A stretch of 64,000 bases of DNA from Flavobacterium phycosphaerae (GTDB lineage Bacteria; Bacteroidota; Bacteroidia; Flavobacteriales; Flavobacteriaceae). Of this stretch, positions 18,645 to 27,010 are shown piece by piece. Numbering within the stretch: position 1 is the stretch's first letter; each line of letters starts with the position of its first letter. The notes beneath the pieces are model-generated. The model was not told the origin of the DNA and searched no databases. It saw nothing but the letters and a program-made list of their open reading frames with translations. Position numbers and translations under genes: made by a program. The stretch is taken from contig NZ_JAAATZ010000001.1 of NCBI RefSeq assembly GCF_010119235.1, positions 2,758,501-2,822,500 on the forward strand. The letters are read 5' to 3'.

Positions 18645-19190
18645 ATGACGCAGCAATACAACTTTGAAAAACTCTATCGCGAGTACCACGTGCTGGTGTT
18701 CAATGTGGCGTTGAATTATCTGCAAAACCTAGAAGATGCAGAAGAAATTACACAAGATGTGTTTGTAAAAGTATACCATTCGTTAGAAAATTTCAATCAA
18801 AAAGCCTCTCACAAAACCTGGATTTACCGCATAACAATTAATCACTGTTTGGATTACATCAAGAAAAAGAACAGTCAGAAACGCTTTTTTATTTTTGGGC
18901 AAAAAAGTCAAAACGAACAGGAATATCTAAACGCCACCAACTTTGAACATCCGGGAATTTTGATGGAAAACCAAGAAGATGCGGCTATTTTATTCAAAAT
19001 TATCAATACTCTCACCGAAAACCAGAAAACGGCTTTCCTCCTATCCAAATTGGATAGATTAAGTAATCCTGAAATTGCCGAGATAATGCAGCTCAGTATT
19101 TCTTCGGTGGAATCCCTTATTTTCAGAGCAAAAGCCGCCCTTCAGGAAAAATTAGCAGAAAAATTTACAACTTACCGCAAGAAAAAATAA
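18645..19190 (+). CDS. ECF-type RNA polymerase sigma factor
   Basis: 181 residues with sigma region 2 (ETQDVFVKVYHSLENF-like core with DAEEITQDVF) and region 4 (IAEIMQLSISSVESLIFRAKAALQ). Only these two regions are present, as in extracytoplasmic-function sigmas. It heads a run of seven plus-strand genes with short gaps. The next gene encodes a small single-pass membrane protein that could be its anti-sigma factor, so this operon is likely switched on by an envelope signal. Confidence 0.92.
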   Translation: MTQQYNFEKLYREYHVLVFNVALNYLQNLEDAEEITQDVFVKVYHSLENFNQKASHKTWIYRITINHCLDYIKKKNSQKRFFIFGQKSQNEQEYLNATNFEHPGILMENQEDAAILFKIINTLTENQKTAFLLSKLDRLSNPEIAEIMQLSISSVESLIFRAKAALQEKLAEKFTTYRKKK

Positions 19191-19210
19191 TAACTCACGT
19201 CTAAGCAAGT

Positions 19211-19483
19211 ATGGAAAAAGAAAATTGGATAGCAAAAGTACTAGACAGTACTAATGGTTTGACTCCCGTTCAGCCCGATGCTGCTTTATGGTCCAAAATA
19301 CAGCTAAAAACAAACCTACAAAACAAGGTTTCTCCCAAAACAGTTTGGTTGGTAGCGGCATCAATACTGGTTTTAATTGCTCTTAACATTACTGTTATAA
19401 AAACAAAAAACAAAGATAAAATAGCATCCACTACTTCCTATTTTGAATCAACAATGAACCAAAGCAATCAGTTATATCAATAG
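19211..19483 (+). CDS. Small single-pass membrane protein, candidate anti-sigma factor
   Basis: 90 residues: a cytoplasmic N-terminus of about 50 residues, one transmembrane helix (VWLVAASILVLIALNITVI) and a short periplasmic tail. It sits 20 bp after the ECF sigma gene and 1 bp before the Spy/CpxP-like gene. Size, topology and position suggest an anti-sigma factor. No zinc-binding HxxxCxxC motif is present, so this is inference from context. Confidence 0.7.
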   Translation: MEKENWIAKVLDSTNGLTPVQPDAALWSKIQLKTNLQNKVSPKTVWLVAASILVLIALNITVIKTKNKDKIASTTSYFESTMNQSNQLYQ

Positions 19484-19484
19484 C

Positions 19485-19970
19485 ATGGAAAAAACAAAAT
19501 TATTAACTATAGCCGTTATCGGGCTCTTATTACTCAACTTGGCTACTCTGGGTTTTCTGTTTTTAAACGGACCTAAAGGACACCGACCACCAATGGACGG
19601 AATGCACGGAAGACAAAAACCAAGAGAAATCATTATCGAAAAATTACATTTCGATATTGCACAGCAAAAGGAATACGACCGGATTATTCAGTGGCATCAA
19701 GGTGAAATACGAAAGTTGGATCAAAACATTCGTCAAACTAAAAACGAATTATACTCTCAATTGATGCAGCCGGAAGTCAATGCTAAAACCAAAGACAGTT
19801 TAATTGCCGTTTTAAATTCTTATCAAAAACAGATTGAACAAACCCATTTCAAACATTTTGAAGACATCAAAAAGTTATGTCATCCAAACCAAAGGGAAGA
19901 TTTCAACGATTTGACCGAAGAATTAGCCAGAATCTTTGCGCCAAAACCTCACGGTCCGAGACATGAGTAA
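19485..19970 (+). CDS. Spy/CpxP-like periplasmic protein
   Basis: 161 residues with a short N-terminal membrane or signal segment (LLTIAVIGLLLLNLATLGFLF), then a helical domain rich in Gln, Lys and His. The residue pattern fits the LTxxQ/Spy superfamily, sometimes called heavy-metal sensors or refolding chaperones. His-rich segments at the start (GHRPPMDGMHGR) and end (KPHGPRHE) could bind metal. It abuts the anti-sigma candidate (1 bp) and overlaps the MbnP-like gene, so it belongs to this operon. Confidence 0.78.
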   Translation: MEKTKLLTIAVIGLLLLNLATLGFLFLNGPKGHRPPMDGMHGRQKPREIIIEKLHFDIAQQKEYDRIIQWHQGEIRKLDQNIRQTKNELYSQLMQPEVNAKTKDSLIAVLNSYQKQIEQTHFKHFEDIKKLCHPNQREDFNDLTEELARIFAPKPHGPRHE

Positions 19971-20661
19971 AAAGGAAATCCTTGTGGTACTGGTGCTATT
20001 GTTTTGTTTTAAGAGTACAGCTCAAAGCAAAAACGATTCCTTATCTCTCAACTTCAAGGCAAAATTCAATACTCTTCCCATCGAATTAAATCAGAGTTAC
20101 ACCACCAAAAACAAAGACACTATAACGATTACCACTTTTCGTTGTTATGTTTCAAACATTGAAATTCAATATAGCGACCATACCATTTTCAAAGAAAAGA
20201 ACAGTTATCATTTGCTCGATTTGGAAAATCCCGTGTCATTATTGATTCCGCTTACACTAAAAAGTAATAAACAAATAACCAAACTAATTTTCAATATTGG
20301 TATTGACAGTCTGACTAATACTTCCGGAGCTTTAACCGGCGATTTAGATCCTATCAAAGGTATGTATTGGGCTTGGCAAAGTGGTTATATCAATATGAAA
20401 ATTGAAGGCACAAGTCCGAGTTGTCATACTCGTAAACATGAATTTCAGTTTCATTTGGGCGGATACTTCCAACCCTATTATGCTATGCGTCAGATAAAAT
20501 TTGAACTTGACAAAAGAGCTGATAACGACATTACTATTGCCATCGATTTAAATGACTTTTTTTCCAATATACAACTGTCGGAAACCAACAGCATCATGAT
20601 TCCCGGAAAGCAGGCCATGCAACTGGCTGATTATAGCACCAAAATGTTTCATTTAGAATGA
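19963..20661 (+). CDS. MbnP-like secreted protein
   Basis: 232 residues from the ATG at 19963 (MSKKEILVVLVLLFCF, signal peptide to STAQS), which overlaps the previous gene by 8 bp. The conserved block GMYWAWQSGYINMKIEG and the later His- and Gly-rich HEFQFHLGG match the MbnP family. In methanotrophs MbnP is a copper-binding partner whose Trp is oxidised by the di-heme enzyme MbnH. The next gene, overlapping by 4 bp (ATGA), encodes just such a di-heme protein. Copper handling is inferred, not shown. Confidence 0.82.
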   Translation: MSKKEILVVLVLLFCFKSTAQSKNDSLSLNFKAKFNTLPIELNQSYTTKNKDTITITTFRCYVSNIEIQYSDHTIFKEKNSYHLLDLENPVSLLIPLTLKSNKQITKLIFNIGIDSLTNTSGALTGDLDPIKGMYWAWQSGYINMKIEGTSPSCHTRKHEFQFHLGGYFQPYYAMRQIKFELDKRADNDITIAIDLNDFFSNIQLSETNSIMIPGKQAMQLADYSTKMFHLE

Positions 20662-21680
20662 AAGCAAATTGGACATATTGCATCGCTTTGGGACTGATAC
20701 TTCTCCTATGCTTGGCTTTTTCCAATAAATTCACCACACCTTTATACCTCGAAACTCCTAAAGGTTGGCCAAAACCCTATTATGATTTCAAAAAAAATCC
20801 GTTAACCGAAGAAGGATTTCAGTTGGGCAGGCATTTATTTTATGACCCTATTATTTCCCGCGACAGTACCATTTCGTGTCAAAGTTGTCATTTACAACAA
20901 ACGGGATTTACTCATGTAGACCATCAAGTAAGCCATGGCATTCAGGGAAAAATTGGCACACGTAATGCTTTAGCGCTGATTAACTTGGCCTGGAATAAAG
21001 ATTTTATGTGGGATGGCGGTGTGAACAATTTAGAAGTTCAGCCGATTAATCCTATTACCAATCCATTAGAAATGGATGAAAAGCTCGAAAACGTGGTGGC
21101 CAAATTACAACGGAGTACAAAATACAGAGCCTTATTTGCTAAAGCTTTTGGTGACGAAAAAATTACCAGTCAACGCATTTTAAAAGCCTTGGCACAATTT
21201 ACGGTAATGCTAACCTCTTCTAATGCTAAGTATGATAAAGTAATGCGCAAAGAAGAAGTATTTGCCTCCAATGAACAACATGGCTATGAATTATTCAAAA
21301 CTAATTGTGCCACTTGTCATACTGAACCGCTTTTCAGCAATACTAAGTTTGAAAAGAACGGATTAGCTGTTGATGAAACACTAAACGATTTGGGTCGAAT
21401 AAAAATCACCCACAAGCCTGAGGATTCTTTACGCTTCAAAGTGCCGACCTTGCGAAACATCCAATTTACTTTTCCGTATATGCATGACGGGAGATTCAAA
21501 ACGCTAACAGAAGTAATCAAACATTACAATTCGTTGGGGCATGATAAAAATTTACCAAAAGAACTGGCTAAACCCATGAGGCTTTCGGATAACGACCGAG
21601 TAGATTTAGTCGCTTTTTTACTAACACTAACGGATAAAGAATTCCTTTTCAACCCACGATTTAACTTTCCTAAAGAATAA
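20658..21680 (+). CDS. MauG/MbnH-type di-heme cytochrome c peroxidase, first copy
   Basis: 340 residues. A hydrophobic N-terminal helix or signal comes first. Two heme c sites follow, CQSCH and CATCH, in a CCP_MauG fold with DGG, RNALALINLAWN and MHDGRF family motifs. It is co-translated with the MbnP-like gene (4-bp overlap). By family, it is either a hydrogen peroxide-reducing cytochrome peroxidase or an MbnH-like enzyme that oxidises a Trp in its partner. The tight pairing favours the second. Confidence 0.88.
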   Translation: MKANWTYCIALGLILLLCLAFSNKFTTPLYLETPKGWPKPYYDFKKNPLTEEGFQLGRHLFYDPIISRDSTISCQSCHLQQTGFTHVDHQVSHGIQGKIGTRNALALINLAWNKDFMWDGGVNNLEVQPINPITNPLEMDEKLENVVAKLQRSTKYRALFAKAFGDEKITSQRILKALAQFTVMLTSSNAKYDKVMRKEEVFASNEQHGYELFKTNCATCHTEPLFSNTKFEKNGLAVDETLNDLGRIKITHKPEDSLRFKVPTLRNIQFTFPYMHDGRFKTLTEVIKHYNSLGHDKNLPKELAKPMRLSDNDRVDLVAFLLTLTDKEFLFNPRFNFPKE

Positions 21681-21748
21681 TTTTAAAAACCCACGCAAGA
21701 ATAAAAAAGTTCTTTCGTCTAAACCAATAACTAACCAATTCTCCTCTT

Positions 21749-23104
21749 ATGAAAATAAAGTTCTTAACTTGGCTGTTCGTTTCAAGTAGCTTGCTGCTTC
21801 AGGCACAAACCAACCCGGCAATAACTTCATGGTTGCGTAATACTACCGGAATTACAGGTCGTCATTACGTTTCGGGCAACTCAACTCCGATTATCGATGC
21901 TGTGGCTGCCAATGTGCAAACGGTTCAATACTCAACTAATTGGGTTTATGTTACTACCAATGGGATTCCGGCTTACATAACCGGCCCTTTTTTAGACGGA
22001 AATCCTTCGTTGGCCACTACGCAAAATGGAGCTATTTTCAAATTTCCTTTAAATCCAACACAAAATACAGGAACACCAACTGCTACCAATGGCGGTAATA
22101 TTGGTCTCTTTATCAATGGTGTAGCCTTGTTTGATTATCGGGATGGTGTATCCTGGAAAAATTCAACTAATTCATTATGCGGTGGACCCATTCAACCGGC
22201 TTGTACCGGTGACGGAAAATGGAATCGTGATGCTATCGTAGCCGAAAAAGGTGGTTTTGATTGTGCCAAAGCGCATCCGGCTATGGGGAATTACCATCAC
22301 CATCAAAACCCGAGTGCATTTAATTTAGATTTGGCCGTAATTTCAACCGTCTGTGATGCATATCCGTCGGATGGTTTATATGTTATTAATGAAACGCAGC
22401 ATTCTCCTTTGATTGGATTTGCTTATGACGGCTTCCCAATATATGGTGCTTATGGTTATGCCAATGTTGACGGAACCGGAGGTATCGTCAGAATGAAATC
22501 AAGTTACCAATTGCGAAATATAACTACTCGAACTGTTTATGCTGATGGCACTGATGTTACCGATGGGCCTGCTGTAAGTGCTACTTATCCTTTGGGCTAT
22601 TTCAGAGAAGACTACGAATTTGTATCTCATCCTTCAGATGCCAGTTATTTAGACATTCATAACGGAAGATTTTGCGTTACTCCTGAATATCCTGACGGAA
22701 TATATTGCTACTTTGCTACGGTAGATGCCAACCACAATTCAGCTTACCCTTATGCTGTGGGACCTACCTTTTATGGCAATAAAACAGCTGTGAAAGTATC
22801 TACTATTTCAGAATCTACAACTCCTTATACGCTAAGCAACGCCAACTTTGATGTAACCAAAATGAACGCTAAAATCTATCCGAATCCGGCAAAAGATTTT
22901 GTGGCTATTCAAACGGATATGATGGAAAACAATATTGAAGTAGCTTTAGTGGATGCCTTAGGAAAAGTGATTAAAACCCAGCAAATTCTGCAAGGAAGTA
23001 CCCTAAGCGTTTTTGATTTGCAAACCGTTTACAATGGGGTTTATTTTCTAAAAATCAGCGATAACAGCCATTCCAATACTTTTAAAATAATAGTTAATAA
23101 ATAA
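21749..23104 (+). CDS. YHYH-domain protein with T9SS sorting domain
   Basis: 451 residues with a signal peptide (to LLLQAQT) and a YHYH domain. The His-rich cores are GNYHHHQNPSAF and AYPYAVGPTFYG, with Cys pairs such as CGGPIQPACTGDG. A C-terminal T9SS sorting domain follows (AKIYPNPAKDF ... FKIIVNK). The family is exported, of unknown reaction, and its His clusters suggest metal binding. It lies between two di-heme genes, 68 bp after the first and 4 bp before the second, so it belongs with them. Confidence 0.85.
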   Translation: MKIKFLTWLFVSSSLLLQAQTNPAITSWLRNTTGITGRHYVSGNSTPIIDAVAANVQTVQYSTNWVYVTTNGIPAYITGPFLDGNPSLATTQNGAIFKFPLNPTQNTGTPTATNGGNIGLFINGVALFDYRDGVSWKNSTNSLCGGPIQPACTGDGKWNRDAIVAEKGGFDCAKAHPAMGNYHHHQNPSAFNLDLAVISTVCDAYPSDGLYVINETQHSPLIGFAYDGFPIYGAYGYANVDGTGGIVRMKSSYQLRNITTRTVYADGTDVTDGPAVSATYPLGYFREDYEFVSHPSDASYLDIHNGRFCVTPEYPDGIYCYFATVDANHNSAYPYAVGPTFYGNKTAVKVSTISESTTPYTLSNANFDVTKMNAKIYPNPAKDFVAIQTDMMENNIEVALVDALGKVIKTQQILQGSTLSVFDLQTVYNGVYFLKISDNSHSNTFKIIVNK

Positions 23105-23108
23105 GCCT

Positions 23109-24287
23109 ATGAAAACCAAATGGATTTCCTTATTGGCTGTGGCCTCATTATGGTCCTGCAGCAGTAATTCCTCCGATGATTATGTTGATCCTTATGCTAA
23201 TGTTAAGGCTACTTTCGGAACCAAAATTGATTTAGACAATTTGGCTAATTATGCCAATCAAACCATACCAACGTATATTACGAAAGATAACGGAATGGCC
23301 AACCCTATTACCAATAAAGGGGCAACTTTGGGCAGGGTTCTTTTTTATGACAAAAATCTATCCGCCAACAATACTATTTCCTGCTCTAGTTGTCATCAAC
23401 AAGCCAATGCCTTTAGTGATACCAATGTAGCCAGTATTGGTGTAAACGGAACTACCGGGCGTCATGCCATGCGCTTGATTAATGCCCGTTTTGCTAATGA
23501 AAACAAATTCTTTTGGGATGAACGTGCGGCCACACTTGAATTTCAAACCACACAGCCCATCCGAAATCATAACGAAATGGGATACAGTGGCGCGAATGGT
23601 GATGAAGATTTTAACAATTTAGTTACTAAATTAAGTCAGTTAGGCTATTACAAAGAACTTTTCAAATTTGTATACGGTACAGAAGATATTACCGAAAGTA
23701 AAATACAGTTAGCTTTAGCTCAATTTATTCGCAGTATACAATCGTTTGACAGTAAATACGATGCCGGAAGAGCTTTAGCGTTAAATGATGGTCAGACTTT
23801 TTCCAACTTTACCAATCAGGAAAATCAAGGAAAACAATTGTTCCTAGCGCCTCCTCAGTTTGATGCTACTGGAAGCCGTACCGGAGGTGGTTTAGGTTGT
23901 GCGGGTTGTCATGCGGCCCCGGAGTTTGATATTGCACCCAATTCGGGCAACAATGGAATCATAGGGGTTTTAAACGGTACCGGAATTGATATTACCAACA
24001 CCCGTGCTCCTTCTCTACGAGACATTGTTAAGACCGATGGAACCTTAAACGGTCCCTTGATGCATACCGGAGTAATCACTAGCTTACAGGCAGTTATCGG
24101 ACATTATGGAACTATTAATTTAGCTCCGGGCAATACCAATCTTGACCCTAAGTTAAGACCCAACGGTTTTGGACAACACTTAAACCTAACCGCTCCCGAG
24201 GTAAATGCGGTCATGGCATTTCTCAAAACACTATCGGGCACCAATGTATACAGCGATCCGAAATGGTCAAACCCGTTTCCAAATTAA
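23109..24287 (+). CDS. MauG/MbnH-type di-heme cytochrome c peroxidase, second copy (lipoprotein)
   Basis: 392 residues. The lipoprotein leader ends in LWSCSSNSS. Heme sites are CSSCH and CAGCH, with the GRHAMRLINARFAN and MHTGVI family motifs. It has a longer linker than the first copy. It starts 4 bp after the YHYH gene and ends at a strong terminator, closing the ECF operon. Two di-heme proteins in one operon suggest separate substrates, perhaps MbnP and the YHYH protein. That is inference. Confidence 0.88.
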   Translation: MKTKWISLLAVASLWSCSSNSSDDYVDPYANVKATFGTKIDLDNLANYANQTIPTYITKDNGMANPITNKGATLGRVLFYDKNLSANNTISCSSCHQQANAFSDTNVASIGVNGTTGRHAMRLINARFANENKFFWDERAATLEFQTTQPIRNHNEMGYSGANGDEDFNNLVTKLSQLGYYKELFKFVYGTEDITESKIQLALAQFIRSIQSFDSKYDAGRALALNDGQTFSNFTNQENQGKQLFLAPPQFDATGSRTGGGLGCAGCHAAPEFDIAPNSGNNGIIGVLNGTGIDITNTRAPSLRDIVKTDGTLNGPLMHTGVITSLQAVIGHYGTINLAPGNTNLDPKLRPNGFGQHLNLTAPEVNAVMAFLKTLSGTNVYSDPKWSNPFPN

Positions 24288-24291
24288 AATA

Positions 24292-24320
24292 AAAAAAGCC
24301 CCTTATTCGAGGGGCTTTTT
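24292..24320 (+). terminator. Terminator closing the ECF/MbnPH operon
   Basis: Stem GCCCCT (24298-24303) with AGGGGC (24310-24315), an A-run before it and five T after it. Because the next gene converges from the minus strand, it probably serves both. Confidence 0.85.
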
Positions 24321-24338
24321 CTATATAGAATAATTGGT

Positions 24339-26831
24339 TTATTCTTTAATAAATTTACTGCTTGCAGTTCCTTTATCACTTATAATTTTTATAAAATAAC
24401 TGCCTGTTTTTAACCCGGAAACATCAAGGGTTCCGGTTGGCTTAGTATTTACCTGAACTAATTGCCCTAGTGTATTATAAATATTTACCGAACTAATTGT
24501 GACATTTTGTTTAGTGGTAATTATCAAATTGTTTTTTGCGGGTACTGGTGATAAATTAAACACGCTGCTAAATTCAAAATCAGCATTAGACAACGGATTA
24601 AATACCTGCACGGCGTAAGTATTAGTTACGATTGGGGCATTGTAGTCAAAGTAAATATTAGCAGAATTGTTAATTATTTGGCCCTCAGTAAGTGATGGCA
24701 GTGTCTTAATTTTAAAAGCTACAAAACCATCATTATTGGCATCATCAAACGGGAGATTAATGTTTCTAAAAATAAATTCAACTTTGTTGTTTGATGTTAT
24801 TTTGGTTACAAAAGAATGACTTCCGCTTAAAGGAATCAGTGTATTAATATCAAACTTTGTAGTGTCAATTACATCACTAACCACAATATTTTGTGCATCT
24901 GCTGTACCCGTATTTTCAAATCGGATAATATAATGCAGGTAATCACCTAATTTATTGAGCGGGAGGTTGTATCCTTCTGTACAGGTTTTGTCATTTGGAT
25001 CAAATGAATTAACAATAGTTTGAGTGATGCTTGAAACGTTATCTGAAGGTGTTTCATCGGTTGTACCGGTAATTCTTGCACTGTATTCTATGAGATTACC
25101 CGAATTCAACGGAGGTGTTTCTAAAGGTGAATTCAGATTAAAAGTGACTGCTATTTCTCTGGTTTCAAAAGGTTGCAAATTACTGAAAGACCAATTTAAA
25201 GTGTTATAGAAAGCAGTTGATTCACTAGTATAATTGGGATTAGCGACAACAAAATCTTCAATAGGATTATAATAATCAAGGGAAACTGTTCCGCTTTGTC
25301 CCGAAGTCCCTTTATTTTTATAAATGATTCTATAATTAGCATCAAAACCCGGACGAGCTGAAGTAGTTGGCAGTAAAGTAACTTCTAAATCATTGTGAGT
25401 TCCATTGGAAGTAATACAAAAATCTTGATTAAACGGACTTACAGCATCAGGAAAAGTAACATTAGTAACTGACGGAAAAACGGTAAAGTAGTCCGGATTT
25501 TCAAATATCGGAGTTATGGTATGGGTACCATCTTGAACCTCATAATGATAAACACCTGTTGCATCTGCAATTAAATTCCCAGCATTCACACCATCAGAAA
25601 TTGAAAAATGTAAATTTGGATACATAACGTCATTTACATCACAACCATTGCCATTGGCATCGTAATGAGTAGTTCCCTGCACGGTATAAAAATCACCACC
25701 GGGTACAAAACTACAATAGGAATTCACATGACAGTTAGGAAATCCCGATGTATTATCAATCAAGTATTGAATAGTTTCTGTCTCAAAACCTTCATCGGCG
25801 CAAATATATTCTAAGGTAGGATTTCCGGAAATAGTAAAATCTTCGTTAGCACCATTTTTGATATTCAGAGTAACCAGATTATTATTATTGCAATATAAAT
25901 ATTGTAAGTAACCTGAAGTGCTTACATCTAAAGTAGTAAGTAAGTTGTCATTACATAACAAATTATGTAAATTGGTTGAAGCTGAAAAATCCAAAGTACT
26001 GATTTGATTATTTTCACAGTATAAGGTAGACAGATTTGGTAAACCGGCTATATTTAGTGTTGTCAACAGATTATTTCTGCACTCCAAAAGAGACAATTGT
26101 TCTTTGTTACTAACATCAAGAGATGACAATTGATTAAAAGAACAAATTAAACTGGATAGATTGTTTAAGGCGCTAACATCAAACGAGGAAAGCTGATTAT
26201 TAGCACAGTTAATTCCCGTTAGATTAAGGGAAGCGTTAACTTCCAGTGAAGCAATTTGATTGTAACTGCACTCAAAAGATTCTAATATAGTTAATCCACT
26301 TAAATCTAATGCCGTAAGTTGATTATTAGAACAATTCAGCACTTGAAGATTCGGCTGACCGGAAACTATCAATGTCTGAAGCAAATTATCTGTGCAAATC
26401 AAATTATAAATATTTAATCCGGTTACATCTAACGAGGTAAGCTTATTATTAGAACAATACAAATAATGAAGATTACTCAGACCATTTAAATTCAAGGTAG
26501 TAATTTGATTGTAGTCACAACTTAATTGCTCTAAATTAGTCATACCACTTAAGTCAATAGTAGTAATCTGATTATCAAAACAATATAACATAAGAATATT
26601 AGTAAAACTAGTAATACCGGTCAAATCAGTGATGCCTTTATTATTAACATATAAAATATCAGTAACACTTGATGCCTCGCTTACCTGGATTTCACCATCG
26701 TTATTAGTATCAATTACCGGATTATGATTGAGTAAGGCATTTTTAAAATTCATGTCAGGTATATTGACAATCTGTGCATTTCCTGTAATCCCAATCAAAA
26801 TAAAAGTCCAAATAGTGTAAAGTTTTTTCAT
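24339..26831 (-). CDS. Leucine-rich repeat protein with T9SS sorting domain, paralogue 1
   Basis: 830 residues from the ATG at 26831 (MKKLYTIWTFILIG, signal peptide to GNAQ). About a dozen 21-residue leucine-rich repeats (pattern LxxLxCxxNQLTTLDLSGL) fill roughly residues 60-330. A Cys-containing segment and a region of Ig-like repeats follow (DPNDKTC ... HYIIRFENTGTADAQN). It ends with a type IX sorting domain (SPVPAKNN ... KFIKE). It is exported to the cell surface, likely for binding. A near-tandem paralogue lies upstream. Confidence 0.88.
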   Translation of the reverse strand: MKKLYTIWTFILIGITGNAQIVNIPDMNFKNALLNHNPVIDTNNDGEIQVSEASSVTDILYVNNKGITDLTGITSFTNILMLYCFDNQITTIDLSGMTNLEQLSCDYNQITTLNLNGLSNLHYLYCSNNKLTSLDVTGLNIYNLICTDNLLQTLIVSGQPNLQVLNCSNNQLTALDLSGLTILESFECSYNQIASLEVNASLNLTGINCANNQLSSFDVSALNNLSSLICSFNQLSSLDVSNKEQLSLLECRNNLLTTLNIAGLPNLSTLYCENNQISTLDFSASTNLHNLLCNDNLLTTLDVSTSGYLQYLYCNNNNLVTLNIKNGANEDFTISGNPTLEYICADEGFETETIQYLIDNTSGFPNCHVNSYCSFVPGGDFYTVQGTTHYDANGNGCDVNDVMYPNLHFSISDGVNAGNLIADATGVYHYEVQDGTHTITPIFENPDYFTVFPSVTNVTFPDAVSPFNQDFCITSNGTHNDLEVTLLPTTSARPGFDANYRIIYKNKGTSGQSGTVSLDYYNPIEDFVVANPNYTSESTAFYNTLNWSFSNLQPFETREIAVTFNLNSPLETPPLNSGNLIEYSARITGTTDETPSDNVSSITQTIVNSFDPNDKTCTEGYNLPLNKLGDYLHYIIRFENTGTADAQNIVVSDVIDTTKFDINTLIPLSGSHSFVTKITSNNKVEFIFRNINLPFDDANNDGFVAFKIKTLPSLTEGQIINNSANIYFDYNAPIVTNTYAVQVFNPLSNADFEFSSVFNLSPVPAKNNLIITTKQNVTISSVNIYNTLGQLVQVNTKPTGTLDVSGLKTGSYFIKIISDKGTASSKFIKE

Positions 26832-26848
26832 AAAAACAGTTTGATGTT

Positions 26849-26856
26849 CAAATATA
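26849..26856 (-). promoter_or_regulatory. -7 promoter box for LRR paralogue 1
   Basis: The minus strand reads TATATTTG, 17 bp upstream of the chosen ATG. A second match, TATTTTTG, lies at 26860-26867. Both exclude the longer frame from 26861. Confidence 0.5.
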
Positions 26857-26891
26857 TACAAAAATAGCAGTGTTTGGTTTTTCTGTCAAAT

Positions 26892-26924
26892 AAAAAATCC
26901 CCTTGTAACTAAACAAGAGGATTT
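26892..26924 (-). terminator. Terminator between the two LRR genes
   Basis: AAATCC(C)CTTG (26895-26905) pairs with CAAG(A)GGATTT (26914-26924) around an 8-base loop. On the minus strand it ends in six T. It follows LRR paralogue 2 and the sucD remnant. It differs in sequence from the terminator of intact sucD. Confidence 0.75.
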
Positions 26925-26945
26925 CAATATTAAAAAACAGGGAAA

Positions 26946-26990
26946 ATTATCCCATCACTTCTTTTACTTTTTTACCGATTTCAGCAGGAG
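26946..26990 (-). pseudogene. sucD: Remnant copy of the sucD 3' end
   Basis: 45 bp matching the last 45 bp region of intact sucD and its stop (29565-29609) at 44 of 45 positions. It encodes the same C-terminal residues [13 protein letters not shown] and stop. The single difference is silent (GTT versus GTA). The match ends abruptly at 26990, just after the 3' end of LRR paralogue 2. It is not expressed as a gene. It marks a duplication, insertion or recombination boundary. Confidence 0.9.
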
Positions 26991-27010
26991 TTGTTTATAA
27001 AAACATTTAG

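Noticed and set aside
24339..26831. LRR-coding repeats as DNA satellite repeats
   Set aside because: The periodicity (63 bp) follows the 21-residue protein repeats and is not conserved at the DNA level beyond coding need.
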